In this document: in pieces, positions 8,984 through 16,262 of the stretch | How the letters are laid out: the number at the start of each line of letters is the position of its first letter | How positions within the stretch are numbered: the first letter of the stretch is position 1 | Assembly (NCBI GenBank): GCA_015066565.1 | Contig: SVOB01000002.1 | Coordinates: 1-64,000, forward strand | DNA: 64,000 nucleotides | Reading direction: 5' to 3' | DNA from: Oscillospiraceae bacterium | GTDB taxonomy: Bacteria; Bacillota; Clostridia; Oscillospirales; Acutalibacteraceae | Program-made: the position numbers and the translations under genes | The notes under the pieces: model-generated | The model's database searches: none | Seen by the model: only the letters and a program-made list of their open reading frames with translations | Told to the model about the DNA's origin: nothing

Positions 8984-10135
8984 ATGATGAACGCATACGA
9001 AAACAACCACTATATTCCGCAGTTTATTCTAAGAAGATATAGCGACAGCATAAATCTATATGATATCCAAGATCTTACTTTGCAACAGAATATGTGGACA
9101 AGCAGAGTGTTTGCCAAAAAGAACATATATCCCGTTGATCTTGAAAAAGATATCGGAACCAAACTTGAAGCTCCGTTTTCAAAGCTTTTGAGCGAAAAGC
9201 TTATGACAGGAAAGATTGGTGAAACATTAACTCTTACACGCAAAGAACTGATGTTGATGAAGCGTTTTTATATACTTGAAACCGTAAGAACAACATCAAT
9301 GCAGAAAGTAATTGGTGCTTATGCAGAGTTAAAAGAGATCCTTCCCCGTGAGTTTAGTTTCATGGAAAAGAAAATTGAAAATGAAACTGTTGAAGATCGC
9401 TGGCGGAGGAACATTAGAGTTATTGTAGAAACTGAAGATATAAATAAGATTTGGGAGCATCCTCTTTGCACATACGATATTGCTATGTGGACCAGAATTA
9501 TTCAGTCTGGATATTTTGCCATATGGGATTGTTGTGAATCAAATGTTGACTTTATAATTTCTGATGCAGGCATTACTTCAGAAGTGGAACCTTCAAAAGT
9601 TTTGAACGGATTTGAAGTTGAAAAGAAAAATGAATTGGTAAGGCTAATTGACAGAGAACATATTTTATTTAACAGAGATCGCTTAATAACTCTTTTAAGT
9701 GCGCAGATGCTTTTTCATGAAAACTTTTATATGTTCCCTCTTTCTAAGAATAGGATGATTGTGACAATAAATCCGTTCTTCTCTTTGTACAGAAGCAAAG
9801 AAAAACTGCCGGAATCTATAATATGGCCCTCTCAGATAAAGAATAAAAGACTATTCACAAAAAATATATCGCCAAAGCTTCAGATGGTATTTGGTAAACC
9901 TGTTTTAAATGACGATGATGAGTTTATTTATACAATACAGGGATTGAGCCAAACCGATGCAGAATATGTCAATATGCTTATGCTTGATAGAGTTGAGCGT
10001 TATATGGGATTTGCTGATTGGGAAAAGATTAAATCCAGCGTTGAAAGATATATAGAATTTCATAAAGAAATTGGTATGGTACCTCCGATCAATTATAAGC
10101 CGTTGATTGATATCAATGGCAAACCTTCACAATAA
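8984..10135 (+). CDS. DUF4238 domain-containing protein
   Basis: The 383-residue protein opens with 'NNHYIPQFILRRYSD', the hallmark 'HYVPQFYLRNF' start of DUF4238 proteins. An internal 'DFIISDAG' and a C-terminal 'FPLSKNRMIVTINP' are also typical of that family. Its biochemical function is not known to me; the family is common in prokaryotic defence islands. Two adjacent ATGs (8984 and 8987) follow an AGAAGGAA site and either could be used. It is the last gene of the island's + strand run and is followed by a strong intrinsic terminator. The preceding membrane/coiled-coil gene is close enough to be co-translated. Confidence 0.8.
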   Translation: MMNAYENNHYIPQFILRRYSDSINLYDIQDLTLQQNMWTSRVFAKKNIYPVDLEKDIGTKLEAPFSKLLSEKLMTGKIGETLTLTRKELMLMKRFYILETVRTTSMQKVIGAYAELKEILPREFSFMEKKIENETVEDRWRRNIRVIVETEDINKIWEHPLCTYDIAMWTRIIQSGYFAIWDCCESNVDFIISDAGITSEVEPSKVLNGFEVEKKNELVRLIDREHILFNRDRLITLLSAQMLFHENFYMFPLSKNRMIVTINPFFSLYRSKEKLPESIIWPSQIKNKRLFTKNISPKLQMVFGKPVLNDDDEFIYTIQGLSQTDAEYVNMLMLDRVERYMGFADWEKIKSSVERYIEFHKEIGMVPPINYKPLIDINGKPSQ

Positions 10136-10137
10136 TC

Positions 10138-10176
10138 AAAAAACACGGGCGCTGAAAATCAGCGCCCGTGTTTTTA
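10138..10176 (+). terminator. Intrinsic terminator closing the defence island
   Basis: A 13-14 bp GC-rich stem (ACACGGGCGCTG paired with CAGCGCCCGTGT) with a short A-rich loop is followed by a T-run. It starts three bases after the DUF4238 stop codon and marks the end of the island's + strand transcription. Confidence 0.9.
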
Positions 10177-10530
10177 TGGGATTTTGATTAATTAATGTTT
10201 TACCTATTATTCCAAAGAGAGCAACCTAATAACTCAGTTGCTGGGGATGTATAATAACAAGATGAAGATTAACAAACATATCGTGTCCAGATAGTTGATT
10301 ATTTGGATTGACGATGATAGAATGCTGGATAGTTATGTGGTAAACAAAGAAAATATAAATGATTAATAAAGGTGAATTAACGATGAGAGAAAACGGGGTT
10401 GTTCTGATGCTTTTTTGATGCTGTACGGGACGGGAAGGTTAGAATTGTTGCGAGAAATTGGACAAAATCAGAGCATCAAAAGAGCAGCAAAGTCCAAAAT
10501 CGGATTAAAATTGAATTAAAAAAAGACAAG
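10177..10530. other. Gene-free junction between the island and the tRNA genes
   Basis: I see no intact gene in these 354 bases. The sequence is AT-rich until about 10380, after which it carries the ModE-like remnant listed separately. I found no integrase and no duplication of the tRNA-Trp 3' end. Confidence 0.6.
10383..10519 (+). pseudogene. Possible remnant of a ModE-type HTH regulator
   Basis: A short reading frame from 10418 encodes 'LYGTGRLELLREIGQNQSIKRAAKS', which closely resembles the start of the winged-helix domain of ModE-type molybdate regulators ('GxGRxELLxxIxxxGSIxxAAK'). The preceding ATG at 10383 opens 'MRENGVVLML' in another frame, which would fit the residues just before it, so a frameshift near the T-run at 10411-10416 is likely. 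The match stops after about 33 residues at TAA. It looks like a decayed fragment at the edge of the island. The stretch is short, so a chance match is possible. Confidence 0.35.
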
Positions 10531-10564
10531 AAAAAAAGCCTTGAAACCAAGTGTTTCAAGGCTT
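10531..10564 (-). terminator. Intrinsic terminator of the tRNA transcript
   Basis: On the minus strand a 12-bp stem (AAGCCTTGAAAC with GTTTCAAGGCTT) and a 5-nt loop are followed by a T-tract. It lies seven bases past the 3' end of tRNA-Trp and terminates the two-tRNA transcript. Confidence 0.85.
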
Positions 10565-10570
10565 TATCCA

Positions 10571-10646
10571 TGGCAGGGGCAGAAGGACTTGAACCCTCGG
10601 CACGCGGTTTTGGAGACCGCTGCTCTACCAACTGAGCTATACCCCT
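10571..10646 (-). tRNA. tRNA-Trp (CCA)
   Basis: Read on the minus strand, this 76-nt sequence folds as a tRNA with a 7-bp acceptor stem (AGGGGTA paired with TGCCCCT), a D-arm with AGCTCAGTTGGTAGAGC, an anticodon loop CTCCAAA giving anticodon CCA, a T-arm with GGTTCAAGTCC, discriminator G and an encoded CCA end. It is the 3' gene of a two-tRNA transcript and directly borders the AT-rich island, which lies on its 3' side, the usual side for tRNA-targeted integration. Confidence 0.95.
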
Positions 10647-10693
10647 GTATTTTGGCGTTAAAGCTGCAAAAACACTCAACTTTAACGCCGTTT

Positions 10694-10770
10694 TGGTGGA
10701 CCATCAGGGACTCGAACCCCGGACCGACCGGTTATGAGCCGGTTGCTCTAACCAACTGAGCTAATGGTCC
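10694..10770 (-). tRNA. tRNA with CAU anticodon (elongator Met or Ile2)
   Basis: On the minus strand this 77-nt sequence has acceptor stem GGACCAT with ATGGTCC, D-arm AGCTCAGTTGGTTAGAGC, anticodon loop CTCATAA (anticodon CAT), T-arm GGTTCGAGTCC and an encoded CCA. It is not an initiator, since the first acceptor pair G-C is matched. Whether it is elongator tRNA-Met or a lysidine-modified tRNA-Ile2 cannot be settled by eye. It lies 47 bases upstream of tRNA-Trp on the same transcript. Confidence 0.92.
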
Positions 10771-10834
10771 TTTTTCAATGCTTGAATATTATATAGGTTT
10801 GTCGCCTTTCTGTCAAGGGGTTTATTTTGTATTT

Positions 10835-11494
10835 TTATATTAAATCCATTATAAATCGGTTGTCCTTTAACCATTTGCGCCTTTGTTTATAATCGGGAAT
10901 ATGTTTTTCCACCTCATTCCAGAACAGCTTCGAGTGGTCCATATATTTTATGTGGCAAAGCTCGTGAACTATAACGTAATCAATCACTTCGGGCGGACAC
11001 ATAACAAGATTTAACGAAAAGTTAATGCTCTTTTTTGCGCTGCAAGAGCCCCAACGGGTTTTGGCGCCTGTCACCCTGACGGACGAAGGCGTAAGGCCCG
11101 TTACGGCGGCAAAGCGGTTTGTCCTTTCCGTAAAATAGTTTTTTGCGATTCGTCTGTAAAGGGCTTTGAGGTATTTTTCCGGGTCGCTTTCGGGCAGGGT
11201 AATTGTTCTTCCCTCGACTGTTTCGCTTTCTATATCTGCAAAGCGGATTTCAAAATCTTCTCCGAGCAGGAGCATTTTTCCGCCGTCGGCAATACGGTAA
11301 CTGTTAAGAATTTGTTTGTTCTTTTCGTATTTGGCTAACTGCTTTCTTATCCAGTTTTCCGAATCGGCAAGAGCGGCGTTTATCTGTTTATCGCTGTAGT
11401 ATTTCGGCGCGCGGACAATAACCCTGCCGTCTCTGTCAAGTGAAACGGTAAGGGTTTTGCGCTTTGATTTAATTATTTCGTCAGCCTTAATCAT
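10835..11494 (-). CDS. YgjP-like metal-dependent hydrolase (DUF45)
   Basis: The 219-residue protein belongs to the YgjP/DUF45 zincin family. The metal-binding motif 'HELCHIKYMDHSKLFW' (about residues 177-192) supplies two His and the catalytic Glu, with a further conserved His in 'DHSKLFW'. The preceding 'TRWGSCSAKKSINFSLNLVM' is the family's other signature. These are small cytoplasmic metalloproteases or hydrolases with poorly defined substrates. No clear ribosome-binding site is visible before the ATG. It is transcribed in the same direction as the tRNA pair but is separated from it by a short AT-rich gap. Confidence 0.88.
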   Translation of the reverse strand: MIKADEIIKSKRKTLTVSLDRDGRVIVRAPKYYSDKQINAALADSENWIRKQLAKYEKNKQILNSYRIADGGKMLLLGEDFEIRFADIESETVEGRTITLPESDPEKYLKALYRRIAKNYFTERTNRFAAVTGLTPSSVRVTGAKTRWGSCSAKKSINFSLNLVMCPPEVIDYVIVHELCHIKYMDHSKLFWNEVEKHIPDYKQRRKWLKDNRFIMDLI

Positions 11495-11666
11495 AACAGT
11501 CTTATTATATTAATAATGTATGGGTTTGTCAAAGCCAAACGCCTCACCGCAAATTAAACAAATAATCTTTTGACATTTTGTGAGATACGCCGAAGTTAGC
11601 CCCACGATAGTTACAAAACAGATTAATTGTGGTAAAATAGGCGTGTTATTTTAAGGAGGATATACT

Positions 11667-12869
11667 ATGGAATTTTTAACTAAAGAATATTCTTTCCCGT
11701 CAAAATCAGGACTTTGCGATATTTACGCTCAGTCCGTTGCGCCGATGGATTACGGCAAATTAAAGGGCGTTGTCCAGATTGCTCACGGTATGGCTGAGCA
11801 CGGCGGCCGCTACGGCGAATTTGCGGCAAGGCTTTGCAAAGCGGGCTACGCTGTATTCATCAATGACCATGTCGGCCACGGAAAATCCGTTGCCAATGAC
11901 GAAATGCTCGGCTATTTCGGTAAGAAGAACGGATATATGAATTTTGTTGACGACTGTAAACAGCTTACGGATATTGCCAAGAGCGAATACAAGGGACTTC
12001 CCTTTATCTTCTTCGGTCATTCAATGGGTTCGTTTATCGCAAGGGAATATACCGCCCATTACGGAAACGAAATCGACGGCGCAGTTTACTGCGGAACAAG
12101 CGGGCCTAACCCCGGCGCTTCCGTCGGCGGAACGCTTGCAAACATGATTGCCAAAAGAAAGGGTGAAATGTATCGCTCGGAGTTCATTAACAGCATCGCT
12201 TTCGGCTCATACAACAAAAAGACCGAAAAGAAAACTCCGTTTGACTGGCTGACCAAGGACGAAAACGTAGTTAAGAAATATATTGACGATAAGTATTGCG
12301 GCTTCCTGTTTACCGCTACCGGTTACAGAGATTTGTTCAATCTTCTTCAGTCTGTTTCGGCTAAAAAATGGTACACCTCCGTTCCGTCGGAGCTTCCCAT
12401 TCTTCTTATGGCGGGCGAGGACGATCCCGTAGGCGCTTACGGCAAAGGCGTTAAGCAGGTTTTCCGTACTTTGAAAGAAACAAAGCACAAGAACGTTACA
12501 ATTAATCTCTACCCCGGAGACCGCCACGAGATTCATAACGAGCTTGACAAGGACAAGGTTGTTGACGACCTTATCAGTTGGCTTGATTCGGTAGTTGGCG
12601 AGGGCAAAGAGGTTGAGGTTGAAAAGGCTGTCAACGACGCCGTTGAAGAATTCAACACAAAGCTCGACGAGGCTGTTCAGAAGTCGAAGGATTCAATTAC
12701 AGAGGCTATTGAAAACACGAACACGGTAGTTGAACAGATTGTTCAGGACGCAAACGAGCAGGCAAAGGCAGACGCCGAGAAGATTTCGGTTGAGGACAAG
12801 CTCATTGAAGAAACGGCAGAGCCTCAGACGGTTGAGGAAATCGTTGCGGAAAAAGCGGATGGTGAATAA
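11667..12869 (+). CDS. Alpha/beta hydrolase (monoacylglycerol lipase-like) with acidic C-terminal extension
   Basis: The first 310 or so residues form a Hydrolase_4/serine aminopeptidase S33-type alpha/beta hydrolase. 'IAHGMAEHGGRYGEFAARL' near residue 36 and 'GHVGHGKS' define the oxyanion region, the nucleophile elbow is 'GHSMGSF', the acid residue is in 'AGEDDPVG' and the catalytic His in 'YPGDRHEIHNE'. The likely substrates are lipid esters. Residues 310-400 form an unusual extension rich in Glu, Lys, Val and Ala ('DEAVQKSKDSITEAIENTN'), probably a long amphipathic helix or coiled coil. AAGGAGG precedes the ATG. A TSCPD-domain gene starts two bases after the stop, so the two are co-transcribed. 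Confidence 0.9.
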   Translation: MEFLTKEYSFPSKSGLCDIYAQSVAPMDYGKLKGVVQIAHGMAEHGGRYGEFAARLCKAGYAVFINDHVGHGKSVANDEMLGYFGKKNGYMNFVDDCKQLTDIAKSEYKGLPFIFFGHSMGSFIAREYTAHYGNEIDGAVYCGTSGPNPGASVGGTLANMIAKRKGEMYRSEFINSIAFGSYNKKTEKKTPFDWLTKDENVVKKYIDDKYCGFLFTATGYRDLFNLLQSVSAKKWYTSVPSELPILLMAGEDDPVGAYGKGVKQVFRTLKETKHKNVTINLYPGDRHEIHNELDKDKVVDDLISWLDSVVGEGKEVEVEKAVNDAVEEFNTKLDEAVQKSKDSITEAIENTNTVVEQIVQDANEQAKADAEKISVEDKLIEETAEPQTVEEIVAEKADGE

Positions 12870-12871
12870 TT

Positions 12872-13126
12872 ATGGCAAGTTATACTTATGTTCCGTCAGG
12901 CGTATGCTCGAGAAAGATTTTCTTCGACATTGAGGACGGAAAGCTTTACAATGTTTCCTTTGTAGGCGGTTGTGACGGCAACCTGAAGGCGATTTCAAAG
13001 CTGCTTGAGGGCAAAAGCGCTCAGCAGGCAGTTGAAATTTTAAAGGGCAACGATTGCGCAGGCAGGGGAACCTCGTGTGCAGACCAGCTCGCAAGGGCGG
13101 TTGAACAGGCGCTCGAAGAGGAATAA
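12872..13126 (+). CDS. TSCPD domain protein (TIGR03905 type)
   Basis: The 84-residue protein is one whole TSCPD domain: 'YTYVPSGVCSRKIFFDIEDGKLYNVSF' at the start, 'GGCDGNLKAISKLLEG' in the middle and 'CAGRGTSCADQLARAVEQAL' at the end. Three conserved Cys positions suggest metal or nucleic-acid-related binding. The domain also occurs at the C-terminus of some ribonucleotide reductases. Stand-alone members like this are common in Clostridia and have no assigned function that I know. It is coupled to the upstream hydrolase gene and followed by a terminator whose loop carries a MITE copy. Confidence 0.85.
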   Translation: MASYTYVPSGVCSRKIFFDIEDGKLYNVSFVGGCDGNLKAISKLLEGKSAQQAVEILKGNDCAGRGTSCADQLARAVEQALEEE

Positions 13127-13138
13127 ATTTTCAAACGT

Positions 13139-13451
13139 AAACAGACCTGGTTTAGGGCGACACCGATAAGGAGGTTTAAGCCCTAAAACGGACATTTTTC
13201 CGCTATAACGGCTTCAAAAACGGGGTTAAGGCACAAAGCATTAACCCCGTTTTATTCATTGTTCTAACGAAAAACTGTCTCATTTTAGGGTGCGAAGCAG
13301 TTTTGGCAAAGTAATTTTAGTTCATAAAGTGATTATAAAATCCCCTGCATACTTGCGTATTCAGGGGATTTTTAATTGCTTTAGGGACGAAAGGACAAAG
13401 CCAAAACCTAAACATCCTTATCGGTGTCGCCCTTTTCAGGTCTGTTTTTTT
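13139..13451 (+). terminator. Intrinsic terminator split by an inserted MITE (copy 1)
   Basis: AAACAGACCTG at 13139-13149 is perfectly complementary to CAGGTCTGTTT at 13437-13447, and the 3' arm runs into a T-tract ending at 13451. With the 280-bp element at 13154-13433 removed, this is an ordinary 11-bp terminator hairpin with a loop of about four or five bases, placed just after the TSCPD gene. The element sits in the loop between TTT on each side, which may be a target duplication. Confidence 0.7.
13154..13433 (+). mobile_element. 280-bp MITE-like element, copy 1
   Basis: The element begins AGGGCGACACCGATAAGGAG and ends with the reverse complement of this (25-bp inverted repeats with one mismatch). 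A second copy of identical length lies at 57426-57705 in the same orientation, with seven differences that I can count. The interior contains two strong hairpins followed by T-rich stretches (around 13211-13254 and 13335-13375), so it may itself stop transcription. It holds no convincing protein gene: a short frame shared by both copies accumulates amino-acid changes. Ends, size and lack of coding capacity fit a non-autonomous transposable element; no transposase is in the window. Confidence 0.8.
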
Positions 13452-13452
13452 A

Positions 13453-13632
13453 GCGGACGAGCAATGCTCGCCCCTACGGTATAATATAAATAACAATACA
13501 ATCGTAGGGGACGGCGTCCTCGACGTCCCGCAATAATCAATATATTTTTCGGGCGGGCGTGGAAACCCGCCCCTACATAATCTGGTACTCAATTTAGCAT
13601 ATTGTGTAGGGGAGGGTCTCCGTGCCCTCCCG
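13453..13632. repeat. Cluster of four GTAGGGG hairpin repeats
   Basis: Four units share GTAGGGG followed by a small imperfect hairpin ending in CCCG: minus strand at 13453-13476, plus strand at 13504-13530, minus strand at 13550-13575 and plus strand at 13606-13632. The hairpin arms differ between units (GAGCAATGCTC, GACGGCGTC, GGGCGTGGAAACCC, GAGGGTCTCCGTGCCCTC), but the frame is constant. The units form two head-to-head pairs with AT-rich spacers of about 25-30 bases. This resembles short palindromic repeats spread through genomes of gut Clostridia. The last unit is followed by TTTTT and could act as a terminator. Confidence 0.7.
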
Positions 13633-13637
13633 TTTTT

Positions 13638-14267
13638 CTATATATCGCAGAGCCAGATCTGAAGCGGGGACATTCTGTCGGCTAAAAGAAGCGAAAAATC
13701 TTCGTCACTCAGTACGGAATTGTTTTTCGCCTTGTTTAAAATAAGGCAAAGCCCCTTTTCGTTTTTTTCGTAAACGACTAACGAGGACGGGGAGGGAGAG
13801 AGGGGAAACTCGTTCCCGCGTATAATCATTAAAACCGTTTTCCTTGAATCCTTAATTTCAACGCTCACCTCGCTGTCGGTTTTCAGAATTGAGGAAATAA
13901 CCGAGTAAAACGCATTTTCAAACGCTCTCAGGTTAAGGCTGACGTTTCTTTCTTCGGGAAGCGTATAAAGTCTTATCCGCTTTTCTTTTTGCAAAAGGTA
14001 GAAATCCGCCGCAACGCAAAGCTCTTCAAGAAGCGAGTTGATTTCAACGGCGTCACAGCCTGAGTGATAATCGGTGGAAATAAGTTTTCTCACGGCTTTT
14101 CTCAGAGAGCTCGTCAGAGCTTCTTTTTCGTCCGTGTTTAACGATTTGCTGTCCTCAATCGCAAGCAAAACCGTTTGCGCCCTGTTTCTTGCGTCTTGTT
14201 CATTTAAGCCGAAGGGAAGGTCGTTATTCAGTTCGTATATTTTGTTCTTTATTTCATTTGCAGTCAT
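13638..14267 (-). CDS. Hypothetical protein, faint histidine-kinase ATPase resemblance
   Basis: I do not recognise this 209-residue soluble protein. Its N-terminal half is helical ('DARNRAQTVLLAIEDSKSL', 'EEALTSSLRKAVRKL'). The C-terminal half contains 'NLRAFENAFYSVISSILK' followed by strand-like segments and 'GLCLILNKAKNN', an arrangement faintly like a degenerate histidine-kinase ATPase domain with no usable nucleotide-binding motifs. It is transcribed divergently from gap. Its 3' end abuts the GTAGGGG repeat cluster. Codon use resembles its neighbours, so it appears to be a genuine resident gene. Confidence 0.6.
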   Translation of the reverse strand: MTANEIKNKIYELNNDLPFGLNEQDARNRAQTVLLAIEDSKSLNTDEKEALTSSLRKAVRKLISTDYHSGCDAVEINSLLEELCVAADFYLLQKEKRIRLYTLPEERNVSLNLRAFENAFYSVISSILKTDSEVSVEIKDSRKTVLMIIRGNEFPLSPSPSSLVVYEKNEKGLCLILNKAKNNSVLSDEDFSLLLADRMSPLQIWLCDI

Positions 14268-14322
14268 ATACTAATTATTATGCCCATAAATCATTTCAAA
14301 TCCTTTTCCTTTTTAAGCACAT

Positions 14323-14338
14323 TGACAAAAAGTTGTCA
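14323..14338. promoter_or_regulatory. Candidate operator upstream of gap
   Basis: TGACAA-AAAG-TTGTCA is a perfect 6-bp inverted repeat about 26 bases upstream of the gap -35 element, in the divergent intergenic region. It may bind a glycolytic or redox regulator, but no specific regulator can be named. Confidence 0.35.
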
Positions 14339-14364
14339 TTCCTTAAAAATTAAGCAAAAATCTC

Positions 14365-14393
14365 TTGCATAAATCGGGCAAAGGATATAAAAT
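14365..14393 (+). promoter_or_regulatory. Sigma-A-type promoter of gap
   Basis: TTGCAT at 14365-14370, a 17-base spacer, and TAAAAT at 14388-14393. It lies 44 bases upstream of the gap start codon. Confidence 0.6.
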
Positions 14394-14437
14394 ATATAGG
14401 CAAGAAAATAAAAATTCATTTTCGGAGGTAACAAATT

Positions 14438-15475
14438 ATGGCAGTTAAAGTTGCAATTAACGGCTTTGGCCGTATCGGACGTCTTGCTTTCAGACAGATG
14501 TTCGGCGCAGAAGGTTATGAGGTAGTTGCTATCAACGACCTTACAAAGCCCTCAATGCTCGCTCATCTTCTTAAGTATGATACCGCTCAGGGCGGTTATG
14601 CAGGCAGAATCGGCGAAGGCCTTCACACAGTAGAGGCTGACGACGAAGCAGGCACAATCACAGTTGACGGCAAGACTCTTAAAATCTATGCTGAAAAAGA
14701 CGCTAAGGATCTTCCCTGGGGCGAAATTGGCGTTGACGTTGTTCTTGAGTGCACAGGCTTCTATTGCTCAAAAGAGAAGAGCCAGGCTCACATTGACGCA
14801 GGCGCTAAGAAGGTAGTTATTTCCGCTCCCGCAGGCAACGACCTTCCCACAATCGTTTATAACGTTAACCACAAGACTCTTACAGCTGACGACAACATCA
14901 TCTCGGCTGCTTCCTGCACAACAAACTGCCTTGCTCCCATGGCTAAGGCTCTTAACGATTACGCTCCCATCCAGAGCGGCATTATGTGCACAATTCACGC
15001 TTACACAGGCGATCAGATGATTCTTGACGGTCCTCACAGAAAGGGCGACCTCAGAAGAGCAAGAGCCGGCGCTGCTAACATCGTTCCCAACTCAACAGGC
15101 GCAGCTAAGGCTATCGGTCTTGTTATTCCCGAGCTCAACGGCAAACTTATCGGCGCTGCTCAGAGAGTTCCCACACCCACAGGCTCAACAACAATCCTTA
15201 CAGCTGTTGTTAAGGGCGCTGACGTTACGGTTGACGGCATCAACGCTGCTATGAAGGCTGCTGCTTCCGAGTCCTTCGGTTACAACACCGATCCTATCGT
15301 TTCATCCGACATTATCGGCATGAGATACGGCTCACTCTTCGATGCTACTCAGACAATGGTTTCAAAGGTTGCCGACGACCTCTATGAAGTACAGGTAGTT
15401 TCATGGTATGATAATGAGAACTCCTACACTTCACAGATGGTTCGCACAATCAAGTATTTTGCTGAACTTGCGTAA
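14438..15475 (+). CDS. gap: Glyceraldehyde-3-phosphate dehydrogenase, type I
   Basis: Glycolytic enzyme that oxidises and phosphorylates glyceraldehyde-3-phosphate with NAD+. The 345-residue protein has the N-terminal Rossmann motif '[13 protein letters not shown]', the catalytic '[12 protein letters not shown]' with the active-site Cys, '[25 protein letters not shown]' (including the conserved catalytic-region His) and the C-terminal '[16 protein letters not shown]'. Length is a little above the usual 335. A GGAGGT site precedes the ATG. Codon use is strongly biased (GCT, AAC, CTT, AAG), as expected of a highly expressed gene. It appears monocistronic, with its own promoter and terminator, and not in an operon with pgk or tpi. 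Confidence 0.98.
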   Translation: MAVKVAINGFGRIGRLAFRQMFGAEGYEVVAINDLTKPSMLAHLLKYDTAQGGYAGRIGEGLHTVEADDEAGTITVDGKTLKIYAEKDAKDLPWGEIGVDVVLECTGFYCSKEKSQAHIDAGAKKVVISAPAGNDLPTIVYNVNHKTLTADDNIISAASCTTNCLAPMAKALNDYAPIQSGIMCTIHAYTGDQMILDGPHRKGDLRRARAGAANIVPNSTGAAKAIGLVIPELNGKLIGAAQRVPTPTGSTTILTAVVKGADVTVDGINAAMKAAASESFGYNTDPIVSSDIIGMRYGSLFDATQTMVSKVADDLYEVQVVSWYDNENSYTSQMVRTIKYFAELA

Positions 15476-15498
15476 GAAAAAACAATAATTTCAAATTG

Positions 15499-15532
15499 AA
15501 AACAGCCGAGTTTTCGGCTGTTTTCTGTTTTT
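15499..15532 (+). terminator. Intrinsic terminator of gap
   Basis: AAAACAGCCGA paired with TCGGCTGTTTT (short loop) is followed by CTGTTTTT. It lies 23 bases after the gap stop codon. Confidence 0.85.
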
Positions 15533-15596
15533 CGATAAAGCTTAAATGACTAACGATAACGGTAAAAATTTATCTTAAAAAAGTTCTTTTTTTTGC

Positions 15597-15625
15597 TTTA
15601 CAAATGGGTTTTCGTGTGCTATCAT
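15597..15625 (+). promoter_or_regulatory. Promoter of the surface protein/sortase operon
   Basis: TTTACA at 15597-15602, a 17-base spacer and TATCAT at 15620-15625, about 55 bases upstream of the first gene's ATG. Confidence 0.6.
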
Positions 15626-15680
15626 TAGGTTACCGTATTTTGCGGATACTAGTATCTAAAAAAACAAGGAGAGATTTCTG

Positions 15681-16262
15681 ATGAAAAAGATTATTAGTAT
15701 AGCACTTGTTGCTGTCCTTCTTCTCGCTTTCGCAGTTCCCGCTTTCGCAGCAGGCATCAATGCAAACGAGCAGAAGCTTCTTGACTATGCTGCTACAGCT
15801 TATGTAGTAGACGGCCAGACAATCACAGTTACTGATGACATCATGGCTCAGGCTAAGAACGCTTTCAACAGTGATTCTATCGACGTTACTGACGCTCAGT
15901 ACAAAGAAATCACTGCTATCCTTGAAGAAGGTCTTGCTTATGCAAAGAAGAACAATCTTACAAAGATTGCTGACCTTCAGAAGAGCAGAACTCATACTGA
16001 GAATATGCTTGAGTACGGCCGCAGAGCTGCTGCAGTTCTCGGTTGCACAGTTGCTACTAAGGGCTACATCACAGACGCTGACCACGGTCTCGTAATCATC
16101 TATGATGCACAGGGCAACAAGATTGCTGAGTTCCATCCCAACCTTATCGCTAAGACAGGCGCTTCCACAACAACTATGGCTATCTGCACTCTTGCAGCTG
16201 TTAGCGTAATCGCTGTTGCAGGCGTTAGCGTTAAGAAGTTCCGCAAGGTAGATGAGGACTAA
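15681..16262 (+). CDS. Secreted protein with sortase-like C-terminal sorting signal
   Basis: The 193-residue protein has a signal peptide (residues 1-23, 'MKKIISIALVAVLLLAFAVP' then AFA cleavage) and a mostly helical mature region of about 130 residues that I do not recognise. At the end comes 'LIAKTG' (155-160), a hydrophobic helix ('MAICTLAAVSVIAVAGV') and a charged tail 'KKFRKVDED'. This three-part ending is that of sortase substrates, with IAKTG in place of LPxTG. The next gene encodes a sortase, so this is probably its dedicated substrate, anchored to the cell wall. The good promoter, the AAGGAGAG ribosome-binding site and the biased codon use suggest abundant expression. Confidence 0.8.
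   Translation: MKKIISIALVAVLLLAFAVPAFAAGINANEQKLLDYAATAYVVDGQTITVTDDIMAQAKNAFNSDSIDVTDAQYKEITAILEEGLAYAKKNNLTKIADLQKSRTHTENMLEYGRRAAAVLGCTVATKGYITDADHGLVIIYDAQGNKIAEFHPNLIAKTGASTTTMAICTLAAVSVIAVAGVSVKKFRKVDED

Noticed and set aside
10541-10759. Open frame across the two tRNA genes
   Set aside because: It lies antisense to tRNA-Trp and the CAU tRNA and has no protein-like features.
13290-13484. Short open frame inside the MITE, also present in copy 2 (57547-57744)
   Set aside because: The two copies differ mostly by amino-acid-changing substitutions, there is no ribosome-binding site, and the frame runs through hairpin arms. It looks like chance.
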